From a virus, in the IMG/VR virus record IMGVR_UViG_3300042924_000915, positions 1 to 30,565 of that record: a stretch of DNA of 30,565 nucleotides; one strand, written 5' to 3'. Numbering within the stretch: position 1 is the first letter of the stretch; every line of letters starts with the position of its first letter. Under the pieces are notes generated by a model. The model was not told the origin of the DNA. It did not search any database and saw only the letters and a list, made by a program, of their open reading frames with translations. The position numbers and the translations under genes are program-made. Shown piece by piece: positions 15,845-22,499 of this stretch.

Positions 15845-16455
15845 CCGAAAAGCTCAACGCCAACACCACCCTCGATAAAATTCTTGGGTATGTGGACAGC
15901 CCTTTCAAACTGTTTGCGGTGATTCTTATGGCGGTGATTGCGTTTGCTGGTTATGCCCTGTACGAAAGCCAAGACTTCATTCGTGACGCCTACAAGGAGT
16001 CGCAGAAACTGCCTGAGATACGAACAGACCGAGCCGATGATGCGGCGACGATGCTGTTCAAGCAAACTGGTGCAACTGTGGTGGCGATCTTCAAAGTCAA
16101 CCCGCTGTTCAATTCCAGGACGCTTTACAAGGCCTACACCAAGGACGGGCGCGACAAGACGATTGAGAACATCGATGTTGGCCTGTTCACGCACAACTCA
16201 TCGAATAACTCAGATGTGGTCAAGCTGATGACCAATGAGATACCATGCGGCGAATACCGATACGCACAGTCCGAGGTCGGGCTTTGGTATCTTGAGAAGG
16301 GTGTGACGTACACCTGTCGAGTCAGTGTCCCACCAGACTCGCATCGCTTTGTGGGACAGGTCACAGTTGGCTGGGCAACGCAGCCAACAAATCTAGAGCA
16401 GACAAAATTTATGCTGGAGATTGCCAGCGCAATGTTGACCAAGAGAGGGAGTTAA
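15841..16455 (+). CDS. N-terminally anchored membrane protein with an outside beta domain
   Basis: A 204-residue protein in an ATGA overlap with the previous gene. One membrane segment (about residues 21-41, SPFKLFAVILMAVIAFAGYA) is followed by a domain of about 160 residues with TMLFKQTGATVVAIFKVNPL, FNSRTLYKAYTKDGRD and an IPCGEYRYAQSEVG / VTYTCRVSVPP pair of cysteines that could form a disulfide. The topology would put it in the periplasm. Similar proteins lie beside lysis genes in other aquatic podophages; function unknown. It is a candidate lysis regulator or superinfection factor, by position only. Confidence 0.65.
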   Translation: MTEKLNANTTLDKILGYVDSPFKLFAVILMAVIAFAGYALYESQDFIRDAYKESQKLPEIRTDRADDAATMLFKQTGATVVAIFKVNPLFNSRTLYKAYTKDGRDKTIENIDVGLFTHNSSNNSDVVKLMTNEIPCGEYRYAQSEVGLWYLEKGVTYTCRVSVPPDSHRFVGQVTVGWATQPTNLEQTKFMLEIASAMLTKRGS

Positions 16456-16456
16456 T

Positions 16457-16948
16457 ATGGATTGGCTTAAACAAATCGCACCAACCATTGCCACCGCACT
16501 AGGTGGCCCATTGGCAGGCATGGCTGTATCAGCAGTGTCCAAGGCCATTGGCGTGGACGAGGCAAAGGTAGGCGACCTGATCGCCTCCAACAAGCTGACC
16601 GCCGACCAGATCGCGCAGGTCAAGCTGGCCGAGATTGAGCTGCAAAAGCAGGCGCAGGAGCTGGGTCTGAACTTCGAGAAGCTGGCCGTCGAGGACCGCA
16701 AATCTGCCAGGGAGATGCAGGCCACCACTCGCTCGATGATGCCTCCTATCTTGGCTGGCGCTGTGACCTTGGGTTTCTTCGGCATCATGGTGATGATGTT
16801 CTTCAACCAGATCGACAGCAACAATCCTGCCATCCTGATGATGCTCGGCAGCCTGGGCACTGCCTGGACAGGGATCATTGCCTACTACTTCGGCAGCTCT
16901 GCTGGCTCCCAGGCCAAGACCGATCTGCTCTCCAAAGCAAACAAGTGA
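16457..16948 (+). CDS. Holin of the GTA-type three-segment family
   Basis: A 163-residue protein, GGGAG before the ATG. The N-terminal segment IAPTIATALGGPLAGMAVSA is hydrophobic and probably amphipathic. A soluble charged helix follows (LTADQIAQVKLAEIELQKQA), with the DRKSAREMQ motif at about residues 80-88, then two membrane segments (about 94-116 and 122-146). This layout with D-R-x-S-A-R is the holin_3TMs (gene-transfer-agent holin) family. It would permeabilise the inner membrane and release the endolysin encoded 8 bases downstream. Confidence 0.82.
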   Translation: MDWLKQIAPTIATALGGPLAGMAVSAVSKAIGVDEAKVGDLIASNKLTADQIAQVKLAEIELQKQAQELGLNFEKLAVEDRKSAREMQATTRSMMPPILAGAVTLGFFGIMVMMFFNQIDSNNPAILMMLGSLGTAWTGIIAYYFGSSAGSQAKTDLLSKANK

Positions 16949-16955
16949 GGACACC

Positions 16956-17468
16956 ATGAAACAGAATTTTGAAGCTGCGCTGGCTGCCGTCCTACACCAC
17001 GAGGGTGGCTTTGTGAACCACCCAAAAGACCCAGGTGGCATGACGAACCTCGGCTGCACCAAAAAGGTCTGGGAGGAACACTGTGGCCACGAGGTTGACG
17101 AGAAGACCATGCGTGCGCTCACGCCTGCCGATGTAGCTCCTCTGTACAAGACAAGGTATTGGGACAAGGTGCGTGGCGACGAGCTGCCGTCTGGCGTCGA
17201 TTACGCTGTCTTCGATGCCGCCATCAACAGCGGCCCAGGAAGGGCAGCGAAGTGGCTCCAGACGTGCGTTGGCGTTGAGCCTGATGGTGGCATAGGCCCG
17301 AAGACTTTGGCGGCTGTGGCGGCCTTTGATGCGCAGCAGCTCGTCGAGGATTATTGCAATCGCCGACTGTCATTCCTGATGTATTTGGAACACTGGCCAA
17401 CCTTTGGCAAGGGCTGGGAAAGGCGCGTTGCTGATGTGAAGGCCAAAGCCATCAGCATGATCGCCTGA
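16956..17468 (+). CDS. GH108-family endolysin (N-acetylmuramidase)
   Basis: The start ATG 16956 follows GAGGACACC; the frame extends upstream into the holin gene but without a site. The 170-residue product has HHEGGFVNHPKDPGGMTNLG at about residues 14-33, the E-G-G-[FY]-x-N-x-x-x-D-x-G-G core of GH108, with E16 as the likely catalytic acid. The C-terminal part (VGVEPDGGIGPKTLAAV) is a peptidoglycan-binding-like extension typical of the family. There is no signal peptide, so it depends on the holin. Its stop is 3 bases from the stop of the opposing gene. Confidence 0.88.
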   Translation: MKQNFEAALAAVLHHEGGFVNHPKDPGGMTNLGCTKKVWEEHCGHEVDEKTMRALTPADVAPLYKTRYWDKVRGDELPSGVDYAVFDAAINSGPGRAAKWLQTCVGVEPDGGIGPKTLAAVAAFDAQQLVEDYCNRRLSFLMYLEHWPTFGKGWERRVADVKAKAISMIA

Positions 17469-17471
17469 GAC

Positions 17472-17783
17472 CTACTGCGTGGCCTTGCGATTGCGGCAGG
17501 CCTCACGCATCGCTGGGGTGAAGTCAGGGTGAAACGATGCAAGGCTGCAGTCGATCACCCGTCTTTCAGGTGCGACTATTGCAGATGCTGCGATCAGGAC
17601 GATCCACATGCAGGTTACCAGCACCACGGCCAGCACCACGAGCATGGCACTGGCCATCCTTTTCAAGTATCCAGCCACAGGGCTGTCAGGCAGTGGTTCA
17701 GCGGCCAGCATGACTGGCTTGCACTTGGCCACACGGGCAGGGCACTCGCGGCCCTGCACGCAGTCGTAGTCACAGCAGTTCAT
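17472..17783 (-). CDS. Cys-rich single-pass membrane protein
   Basis: The ATG at 17783 overlaps the upstream TGA as ATGA, preferred over the longer frame to 17807. The 103-residue product starts MNCCDYDCVQGRECPARVAK, with C3, C4, C8, C14 and C21, then a membrane segment (about residues 44-70, SAMLVVLAVVLVTCMWIVLI). The C-terminal 30 residues are outside the membrane with C79 and C96. The motif C-x-Q-G-R-x-C-P-A-R recurs in phage small proteins of unknown function. It is the last gene of the leftward block and lies against the endolysin. Confidence 0.68.
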   Translation of the reverse strand: MNCCDYDCVQGRECPARVAKCKPVMLAAEPLPDSPVAGYLKRMASAMLVVLAVVLVTCMWIVLIAASAIVAPERRVIDCSLASFHPDFTPAMREACRNRKATQ

Positions 17784-17935
17784 TTGTCCAGGCCCAAGAA
17801 CAGACAAGCGTGCTTGTGGCTCACGCCTTTGGAGTCAATGTAAGTCTCTCCGCAGCCGACCATCCACTCGGCCAGCAGGACGGCGACAGCCACCCCAATG
17901 GCCAAGGCCAGCGCAGCATGAAGCAGCCATTTCAT
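17780..17935 (-). CDS. Very small membrane protein (51 aa)
   Basis: The ATG at 17935 overlaps the upstream TGA (AATGA), giving MKWLLHAALALAIGVAVAVL, then LAEWMVGCGE and a polar end KHACLFLGLDK. One hydrophobic segment (residues 3-22) and two cysteines (C28, C44). It overlaps both neighbours by four bases. A signal-anchor peptide or inner-membrane effector is possible; no family recognised. Confidence 0.65.
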   Translation of the reverse strand: MKWLLHAALALAIGVAVAVLLAEWMVGCGETYIDSKGVSHKHACLFLGLDK

Positions 17936-18081
17936 TTCTTGGCCTCCGAAGGTGGCACCCAGCCCATTGCGCGAAAGCGATCCATGATGTTGGTGGACGC
18001 TGCTGGGGTGTATTTCCAGTTGGGATTGAGCAGGCTGGCCCGTTGGGCCAGCCAGGCTGGTTGTTGCTGGCTGTTGTTCAT
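17932..18081 (-). CDS. Small hypothetical protein (49 aa)
   Basis: ATG at 18081 is preceded by AAGGAG at good spacing, and the frame runs 49 codons to TGA overlapping the next start. The product reads MNNSQQQPAWLAQRASLLNP, NWKYTPAASTNIMDRFRAMG, WVPPSEAKK. It is soluble and shows W-x-Y-x-P-A-A-S-T-x-I-x-x-R-F-R, a pattern seen in small phage proteins of unknown role. The strong ribosome site and ATGA coupling support it as real despite its length. Confidence 0.65.
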   Translation of the reverse strand: MNNSQQQPAWLAQRASLLNPNWKYTPAASTNIMDRFRAMGWVPPSEAKK

Positions 18082-18095
18082 GGTGGTCTCCTTCA

Positions 18096-18305
18096 TCATT
18101 GCACGTTAACTTTGAAGCCGTCGCCAATCAGCGTGGCGTAAAAACGCTGCGACTCAGACTTGCGAATCTCAACCGACTTGCCACCGTAAATGCGGTCTTG
18201 TGCCGCTTTGTTGTTGGCAACAAAAGTTACCGTGGTGTCGTTAAAATCAAAGGGAAGAATCTGGAAGTCAGCCATTTGGGCGGTCTTGTTGGCAGTTGCT
18301 TTCAC
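18096..18305 (-). CDS. Small hypothetical early protein (69 aa, GTG start)
   Basis: AAGGAG at 18317-18312 is spaced six bases from GTG 18305, so the start is the GTG rather than the ATG 10 codons later. The product has MADFQILPFDFNDTTVTFVA, NNKAAQDRIYGGKSVEIRKS and an FYATLIGDGFKVNVQ end, a compact alpha/beta pattern. It is the first gene of a leftward transcript with its own promoter (18373-18343). Function not recognised. Confidence 0.7.
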   Translation of the reverse strand: MKATANKTAQMADFQILPFDFNDTTVTFVANNKAAQDRIYGGKSVEIRKSESQRFYATLIGDGFKVNVQ

Positions 18306-18342
18306 GTTCAGCTCCTTGCTGGTTGTGGGTTGGTAGGCCTCC

Positions 18343-18373
18343 AGTATACCACGATTTCCCACAATCTATGCAA
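18343..18373 (-). promoter_or_regulatory. Sigma70-type promoter with extended -10 for the leftward small genes
   Basis: On the minus strand TATACT (18348-18343) is preceded by TGG (18351-18349), an extended -10, with TTGCAT (18373-18368) 19 bases upstream. The spacing is one or two bases longer than ideal, but the extended -10 compensates. Transcription would start near 18336 and serve the genes from 18305 down to 17472. The gap 18306-18386 holds nothing else that I can see. Confidence 0.6.
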
Positions 18374-18386
18374 CTAGGGACAAACC

Positions 18387-18545
18387 CTAGTCTTTGGGAG
18401 TTTTTGCAGCAATTACCTTGGCCACCTTCTCAAGCGTTGTGAAGCGGTGCATGTTGGCGCATTCGTAGCGCCTGTACTTGGCATTGTCTGCACGCTGGCG
18501 AGTCTCCTTCACCAGCGTCCAGGTGCCACACACTGGGCACTTCAT
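18387..18545 (-). CDS. NrdR-like zinc-ribbon mini-protein (52 aa)
   Basis: ATG at 18545 overlaps the upstream TGA as ATGA; stop TAG at 18389-18387. The product is MKCPVCGTWTLVKETRQRAD, then NAKYRRYECANMHRFTTLEK, then a basic end. C3, C6 and C29, with H33, give a probable zinc site. CPVCG plus R-R-Y-E-C-x-x-x-H-R-F-T-T-x-E matches the N-terminal ribbon of NrdR-type regulators and many phage Com-like proteins. With no ATP-cone domain it is a stand-alone DNA- or RNA-binding ribbon. Possibly a small early regulator. Confidence 0.75.
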   Translation of the reverse strand: MKCPVCGTWTLVKETRQRADNAKYRRYECANMHRFTTLEKVAKVIAAKTPKD

Positions 18546-18724
18546 GAGGCCACCTTCTTGCCCTCGTCTGCCAGCCCCTGCTTGATGTAGTGCAGCACCT
18601 GGGCGGCCAGTGTGCGGGTGTCGTTTTCAGCCTGGCGGCGCAGCGCCAGCTCAACATCTGCTGGAATGCGGATCGTCATGTAACGATCCTTGACGGCCGA
18701 TGTCAACAACTTGGGAGTGGTCAT
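18542..18724 (-). CDS. Ribbon-helix-helix (Arc-like) regulator (60 aa)
   Basis: A 60-residue protein starting MTTPKLLTSAVKDRYMTIRI, then PADVELALRRQAENDTRTLA. The MTIRIPADVELALRRQAE strand-helix and the following helix AAQVLHYIKQGL are the RHH fold of Arc/MetJ-type repressors, which bind DNA as dimers through the beta strand. The target is not visible; nearby promoters at 18343 and 24148 are candidates. ATGA overlaps on both sides put it in a tight regulatory cluster with the zinc-ribbon gene. Confidence 0.78.
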   Translation of the reverse strand: MTTPKLLTSAVKDRYMTIRIPADVELALRRQAENDTRTLAAQVLHYIKQGLADEGKKVAS

Positions 18725-18951
18725 TCGGTAGCCTCCTCATAAGTGGCTGCAAAAATGTCAGGCTTGCAAGGGTAGTGCTCGCCTTTCACTCCGGTGATGA
18801 TCCAATCGCCTGGGGTGACAAGATGCACACCCTCAAGCGTTTCGATCATGGGGACACCAGTGTGCTTGCCTGGTCGAACTTCTGGATGGTCTCCCATCTT
18901 GAACCACTGCGTGGCCTCAATGACCACAGGCTTCTTGCGAAACTTGGCCAT
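18721..18951 (-). CDS. Conserved phage protein with a PGDWIITGVKGEHYPCKPDI motif
   Basis: A 76-residue protein starting MAKFRKKPVVIEATQWFKMG. The end, PGDWIITGVKGEHYPCKPDI then FAATYEEA, is a highly conserved motif of a small phage and prophage family with no assigned function. The N-terminal KFRKKPVVIEA is the other conserved block. The gene starts one base inside the upstream stop (TGATG). I do not infer a role beyond membership of the early block. Confidence 0.8.
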   Translation of the reverse strand: MAKFRKKPVVIEATQWFKMGDHPEVRPGKHTGVPMIETLEGVHLVTPGDWIITGVKGEHYPCKPDIFAATYEEATE

Positions 18952-19190
18952 CAGTCCGTGCCCCCAGCATTGATGACCACATCCTCAAAGATGTCTGCCA
19001 TTGCCTGGCCGGTGGCCAGCTCGACAGGCACGCCATGCGTGAGCAGGCTCACCAGATCGTCCTGGCCAGCCACCTCGATGTCGAATCGGGTCTGGGCTGC
19101 GTACTTAATGGCCTGGGCCTGGTTGGCTGCACGAATCAGGCGGTGCTTGTTGGTCTCGGTGTCGGTGACGACATAAATGCGGGTGGTCAT
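18951..19190 (-). CDS. Small hypothetical early protein (79 aa)
   Basis: The ATG at 19190 overlaps the nuclease stop as ATGA and is chosen over the longer frame to 19265, which lies in that gene. The product starts MTTRIYVVTDTETNKHRLIR, then AANQAQAIKYAAQTRFDIEV and a helical end. Proteins with I-Y-V-V-T-D-T-E-T and R-A-A-N-Q-A-Q-A are common in early blocks of Burkholderiales phages. Function unknown. Confidence 0.7.
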   Translation of the reverse strand: MTTRIYVVTDTETNKHRLIRAANQAQAIKYAAQTRFDIEVAGQDDLVSLLTHGVPVELATGQAMADIFEDVVINAGGTD

Positions 19191-19543
19191 GTGTTTCCTA
19201 TGTGATTGGTGAAAAAAGCGCTGATCTGCTCTTTTGCATGACCAGCACCTTTCCCCACTATACAACAGAATCCCACACTTTCGAGATATGAAATCCAGTC
19301 TTTTTGCTCGGCGCTGAGGCTGCCGCCTTTGCTACGTTTCATCTCGACCCACAGGCTCCAGGCAGGCACAAACAGATCGGGCACGCCAGAGGCCACACCT
19401 TCTGCCTTCAGGCGGCCAGCGGTGGCAGGGCTGCGTGCACCGCCATTTGGGATCGCAAAGATGCGCACGTCTGGCCAAGTCTGTCGAAACCAGCGCACCA
19501 GCTCGCGCTGCTCCTCATGTTCGGTGGGGATTAAAACGGACAT
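19187..19543 (-). CDS. VRR-NUC domain nuclease
   Basis: ATG 19543 has GGGAG five bases upstream; an in-frame ATG four codons earlier is less well placed. The 118-residue product shows the VRR-NUC order: E8/E11-Q12 in TEHEEQRELVRWFR, IPNGGAR at 31-37, S-G-V-P-D-L at 52-57, then WVEMKR at 65-70 with the E-x-K pair, and SLSAEQKDW at 75-83. These are small PD-(D/E)XK endonucleases; stand-alone phage copies are thought to cut branched or flapped DNA. It belongs with the helicase and Cas4-like nuclease upstream in the transcript. Confidence 0.87.
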   Translation of the reverse strand: MSVLIPTEHEEQRELVRWFRQTWPDVRIFAIPNGGARSPATAGRLKAEGVASGVPDLFVPAWSLWVEMKRSKGGSLSAEQKDWISYLESVGFCCIVGKGAGHAKEQISAFFTNHIGNT

Positions 19544-19728
19544 GCAAACTCCCATTTGTCGCAGGCATTCACCTCGTCAGCAAACTCGCCTGGCGGCCTC
19601 ATGTCAAAGACCGAGCAGTGGCCTTCCTGGCTGAAATGCTCGCAGGTGTGGCAGCACTTCGGCGGCCCAGACTGCACCCACTGGCGGTAATCAAGCAGGA
19701 ATTGTGGCTCTGGTGGTCTGGTGGTCAT
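19531..19728 (-). CDS. Small Cys-rich protein (CHTCEHF family, 65 aa)
   Basis: ATG 19728 sits in the ATGA overlap with the helicase stop and has AAAAGGAG six bases upstream, so it is preferred over the ATG two codons earlier. The product has C25, C26, C29, C38, C56 and C63, with CCHTCEHFSQEGHC and a later ACDKWEF. The spacing suggests one metal site. This family is frequent in phage early blocks; function unknown. The pattern resembles the extra domain at the end of the Cas4-like nuclease encoded two genes upstream. Confidence 0.75.
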   Translation of the reverse strand: MTTRPPEPQFLLDYRQWVQSGPPKCCHTCEHFSQEGHCSVFDMRPPGEFADEVNACDKWEFACPF

Positions 19729-21326
19729 GTCCAACTCCTTTTCAAAACACGATGAAACTTCCCGTCCATTTTGTACTCGATGGCCTTGGGTGGTTGACTG
19801 TTGCTCATCTGCACTGCCAAGTATTCCAGCCCTTCGCTATCACCCATGCGCTCGGCCTCGGCCAGATGCGCACCTGACGAGTTGGCCATCTTGAAGAGCT
19901 GCTGCATTGCACGTTCTCCAGCATAGCCATCATGCAGCACCGGCAGGTATTCGGTGATGGGCTTGTCGGACAAACTGCCATAGTAGGTGCAGGACAACAT
20001 CTCCTTGCCGCTGGCCTTGCTGATGTGCCTGCGCCAGTTCCAGCTCGTCACCTCAAGGTCTTTGCCTTCCAGGCCCATGATGTCGTCGTTGCGCAGCTCC
20101 AGCTTCTTGCGCTCAGGCTTAGGAAATGGATGCAAGCAGGCAGGGCAGACGGCCACCGAGATGGCGCACAGCTCGCCACAGTTGTCGCAGACCTTCACTG
20201 GTGCCTCACCATTGCCATCGCCTGCCTTCTTTGGCGGCTGCACTGCGGTGATCGGCCCATGTGTGGCCACTACCCCTGCAAAATCCAGTACCAGGCAATG
20301 ATCGGTGTGGCTCTTGACCCTCATGCCTCGGCCTGCCATCTGCACATATAGACTGGCGCTCATGGTCGGGCGCAGCATGGCGATCAGGTCGATGTCAGGG
20401 TAGTCGAACCCAGTGGTCAGCACGTTGGCATTGGTCAGGGCGCGTAGGCGGCCAGCCTTGAACTCTGTCAGCATTCGCTCGCGTTCTTTCTTCGGAGTTT
20501 CACCCGTCACGCACTCAGCGGTCACGCCTTGCTGGCGTAGGACTTCGGCTACATGCTGTGCGTGCTTGACGCCTGTACAAAACATCAGCCAGGCCTTGCG
20601 ATCTCCTGCCAGCTCAATGACCTCGCGCACAACCCGCTGATTGTTGTCGTCGGTGTCAACGGCCGCCTGCAGCTCGGCCTCGATGAACTCGCCCCCACGC
20701 TTGTGCACGCCAGTCACATCCAGTTTGGCCCTAGTGACCTTGGACCGCAGGGTGGCTAGGTAGCCCTTGAAGACCAGCTCCTCGATGCTCACAGGCTCAA
20801 TCAGGGCATCGAACAGGGCAGGTTTGTCAGTTATCAGTCCGTGCCCCAGGCGGTAGGGCGTGGCCGTGAGGCCAATCACCCGCAGGCTCGGGTTGATTGC
20901 CTTCAACTCGGCCAGCAGCTTTCGGTATCCACCCTCGTCCTTGTGGTTGACCAGGTGGCACTCGTCAATGATGACCAGATCGATATGGCCCAGCTCCTTG
21001 GCCTTGCTTCGCACCGACTGAATGCCTGCAAAGGTGATCGGCTCCCCGAGCTGCTTCTTTCCGATGCTGGCGCTGTAGATGCCCAGCGGCGCACCTGGCC
21101 AGTGCTGGCGCATTTTCTCTGCATTCTGCTCGATCAGCTCTTTGACGTGCGTCAGCATCAGCACCACGGTCTCTGGCCAATTCTGCAGCGCGTCCTTGCA
21201 CAGCGCGGCCACGATGTGGCTCTTGCCTGATCCGGTGGGCAGCACCAGACAGGGATTGCCTGAGTGGCCTGCCTCGAACCACGCATAAAGCTGGTCGATG
21301 GTTCGCTGTTGGTAGTCACGAAGCAT
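19725..21326 (-). CDS. SF2 DNA helicase (DEAD/DEAH type) with zinc-finger insert
   Basis: The start is ATG 21326 (TGATG overlap with the nuclease stop), giving 533 residues. SF2 motifs in order: LRDYQQ at 2-7 (Q-motif region), Walker A PTGSGKS 30-36, DECH 121-124, TATPYR 154-159, TGETPKKERE around 274-283, TTGFDYPDID 304-313 and motif VI QMAGRGMR 329-336. A four-Cys zinc finger follows (C380, C383, C394, C397), then an uncharacterised C-terminal domain. Helicases of this type sit beside nuclease and ssDNA-binding genes in phage recombination modules and remodel forks or D-loops; the exact reaction is inferred. Confidence 0.88.
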   Translation of the reverse strand: MLRDYQQRTIDQLYAWFEAGHSGNPCLVLPTGSGKSHIVAALCKDALQNWPETVVLMLTHVKELIEQNAEKMRQHWPGAPLGIYSASIGKKQLGEPITFAGIQSVRSKAKELGHIDLVIIDECHLVNHKDEGGYRKLLAELKAINPSLRVIGLTATPYRLGHGLITDKPALFDALIEPVSIEELVFKGYLATLRSKVTRAKLDVTGVHKRGGEFIEAELQAAVDTDDNNQRVVREVIELAGDRKAWLMFCTGVKHAQHVAEVLRQQGVTAECVTGETPKKERERMLTEFKAGRLRALTNANVLTTGFDYPDIDLIAMLRPTMSASLYVQMAGRGMRVKSHTDHCLVLDFAGVVATHGPITAVQPPKKAGDGNGEAPVKVCDNCGELCAISVAVCPACLHPFPKPERKKLELRNDDIMGLEGKDLEVTSWNWRRHISKASGKEMLSCTYYGSLSDKPITEYLPVLHDGYAGERAMQQLFKMANSSGAHLAEAERMGDSEGLEYLAVQMSNSQPPKAIEYKMDGKFHRVLKRSWT

Positions 21327-22357
21327 CAACCCACCACCCTTCCACCAAACTGCTTGCGCAGGTCATGCAGTTGCGTCCAGCCCTTATCCGCACAGGCAGC
21401 AGCATTGGCAAGCAGCTCCTTAGAACCAAACACGCCTTCCTGCTCAGGGTCTCCGTTGGCCACATTCGTGCCATTGATCTCATAAACAGCCGTCCATTCG
21501 TCTGGCCCGTCCTTGCGCTGCCAGGCCACCAGATCAGGATGTAGGACATGGCCTTCACAGCCCGTGCGTTGGGCATCCACCGGGATCACAGCATCCCACT
21601 TGGCGCAGTGCCACTCGCTGGCCTTGGTGGCCGTGCTGTGCGCACAGGTGCGGCAGTTCACATGCTTGGTGGTCTTGGTGCTGTGGCAAAACTCATGCGC
21701 ATCGCAGAACTTGCACTGATACCAGCTCGGGTCTGTGCTGATTGGAGGCGGTATCCGATCCTCTGTGGCCAGCCTGTGGCCTCGCTGGATGTACTTCTCG
21801 GCCACTTCTTTGTCGTAACGCACACGCTCAGTGTGGATGCGGTCATCGTCCTTGCAGACTGCCAGATAAAAGGCACGGTCGATCTTGGTGCCGTGCATGT
21901 AGAGCTGCATCTGCACAAAATGCTCGGGCTTGGACTTCTCCACGCCTTCTTTCACCAGGTCATCAAATGACTTCTTGCTGTGCGTCTTGAACTCGGCCAC
22001 ATGGCGCTTCTTGGGCGCTTCAGGTACTCCTGACTCGATGATGGCGTCCAGGCTGCCTGACACATGGCATCCAAGGTCAACACGGCTTTGTGCACTTCCT
22101 GTGCTGCGCACGTCCATGCCGATGGCTCGCAGGTCACTGACGATGGTTTCCTCTTCCATCTGGCCCCTGCGGAACAGGCGCAGGACTCGGCCAGGAAACT
22201 TGGACTGCACAGCCCAGCGAAAGCTCAGCCACAGCCACCTGTCGCACACATGGCCGAGCTGGCTGCAGCCCATGTGCGGCCTGGGCACCTCGGCCTTGGC
22301 CTCATGTGCTTTGTCAATCAACCCCTGGATGCTATGATTTGCTTCGGGTATCTTCAT
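21326..22357 (-). CDS. Cas4/RecB-like PD-(D/E)XK nuclease with Fe-S cysteines
   Basis: ATG 22357 follows AAGGAGACGGATACC; a longer frame upstream covers non-coding DNA. The 343-residue product has D104 in GSLDAI, the E122-F-K124 pair, and Q149/Y153 in QMQLYM: the RecB-family nuclease core. C31 or C38 near the start, with C215, C218 and C224 (CKFCDAHEFC), match the four-Cys Fe-S layout of Cas4/AddB-type nucleases. Beyond residue 230 comes a second Cys module (C235, C238, C251, C267). It would make ssDNA ends for the Sak4 and ssDNA-binding proteins. There is no CRISPR context. Confidence 0.83.
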   Translation of the reverse strand: MKIPEANHSIQGLIDKAHEAKAEVPRPHMGCSQLGHVCDRWLWLSFRWAVQSKFPGRVLRLFRRGQMEEETIVSDLRAIGMDVRSTGSAQSRVDLGCHVSGSLDAIIESGVPEAPKKRHVAEFKTHSKKSFDDLVKEGVEKSKPEHFVQMQLYMHGTKIDRAFYLAVCKDDDRIHTERVRYDKEVAEKYIQRGHRLATEDRIPPPISTDPSWYQCKFCDAHEFCHSTKTTKHVNCRTCAHSTATKASEWHCAKWDAVIPVDAQRTGCEGHVLHPDLVAWQRKDGPDEWTAVYEINGTNVANGDPEQEGVFGSKELLANAAACADKGWTQLHDLRKQFGGRVVG

Positions 22358-22389
22358 GGTATCCGTCTCCTTCCTGTAGTTGCCACATT

Positions 22390-22425
22390 GCCCCAGGTTC
22401 CTCACGGTCCCTGGGGCTTTTCTTT
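22390..22425 (+). terminator. Plus-strand terminator-like hairpin inside the minus-strand block
   Basis: GCCCCAGG (22390-22397) pairs perfectly with CCTGGGGC (22410-22417) across a 12-base loop and is followed by TTTTCTTT. On the minus strand the same hairpin has no T-run after it, so the terminator points rightward. No rightward gene lies nearby; it would stop readthrough from the late genes ending at 17468. On the minus strand it lies in the leader of the nuclease gene. Confidence 0.5.
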
Positions 22426-22429
22426 GGGT

Positions 22430-22493
22430 GGGGCACACAGGTGGGTTTCAATTTACGGGGAGTCGAACCCCACCCACTACCGCTGTGCGCCCC
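22430..22493 (-). other. Structured RNA element with a tRNA-like T-loop
   Basis: On the minus strand an 11-bp outer stem (22493-22483 with 22440-22430, containing one G-U pair) encloses a 5-base bulge, a 6-bp stem (GTGGGT with ACCCAC), and a 4-bp GGGG/CCCC hairpin with loop TTCGACT, the canonical T-loop sequence. A 10-base bulge lies on the 3' side. On the plus strand the G-U pair becomes an A-C mismatch, so the fold favours the minus-strand transcript, which is the direction of the flanking genes. It fills the 142-base gap between the ssDNA-binding and nuclease genes together with the hairpin at 22390. It cannot be drawn as a normal tRNA. Confidence 0.6.
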
Positions 22494-22499
22494 AAAAAC

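Noticed and set aside
22430-22493. A tRNA gene, or an attP core from a tRNA 3' end, because of GGTTCGACTCC.
   Set aside because: No acceptor stem, anticodon arm or CCA can be drawn, and no integrase gene lies nearby in the window; kept instead as a structured RNA element.
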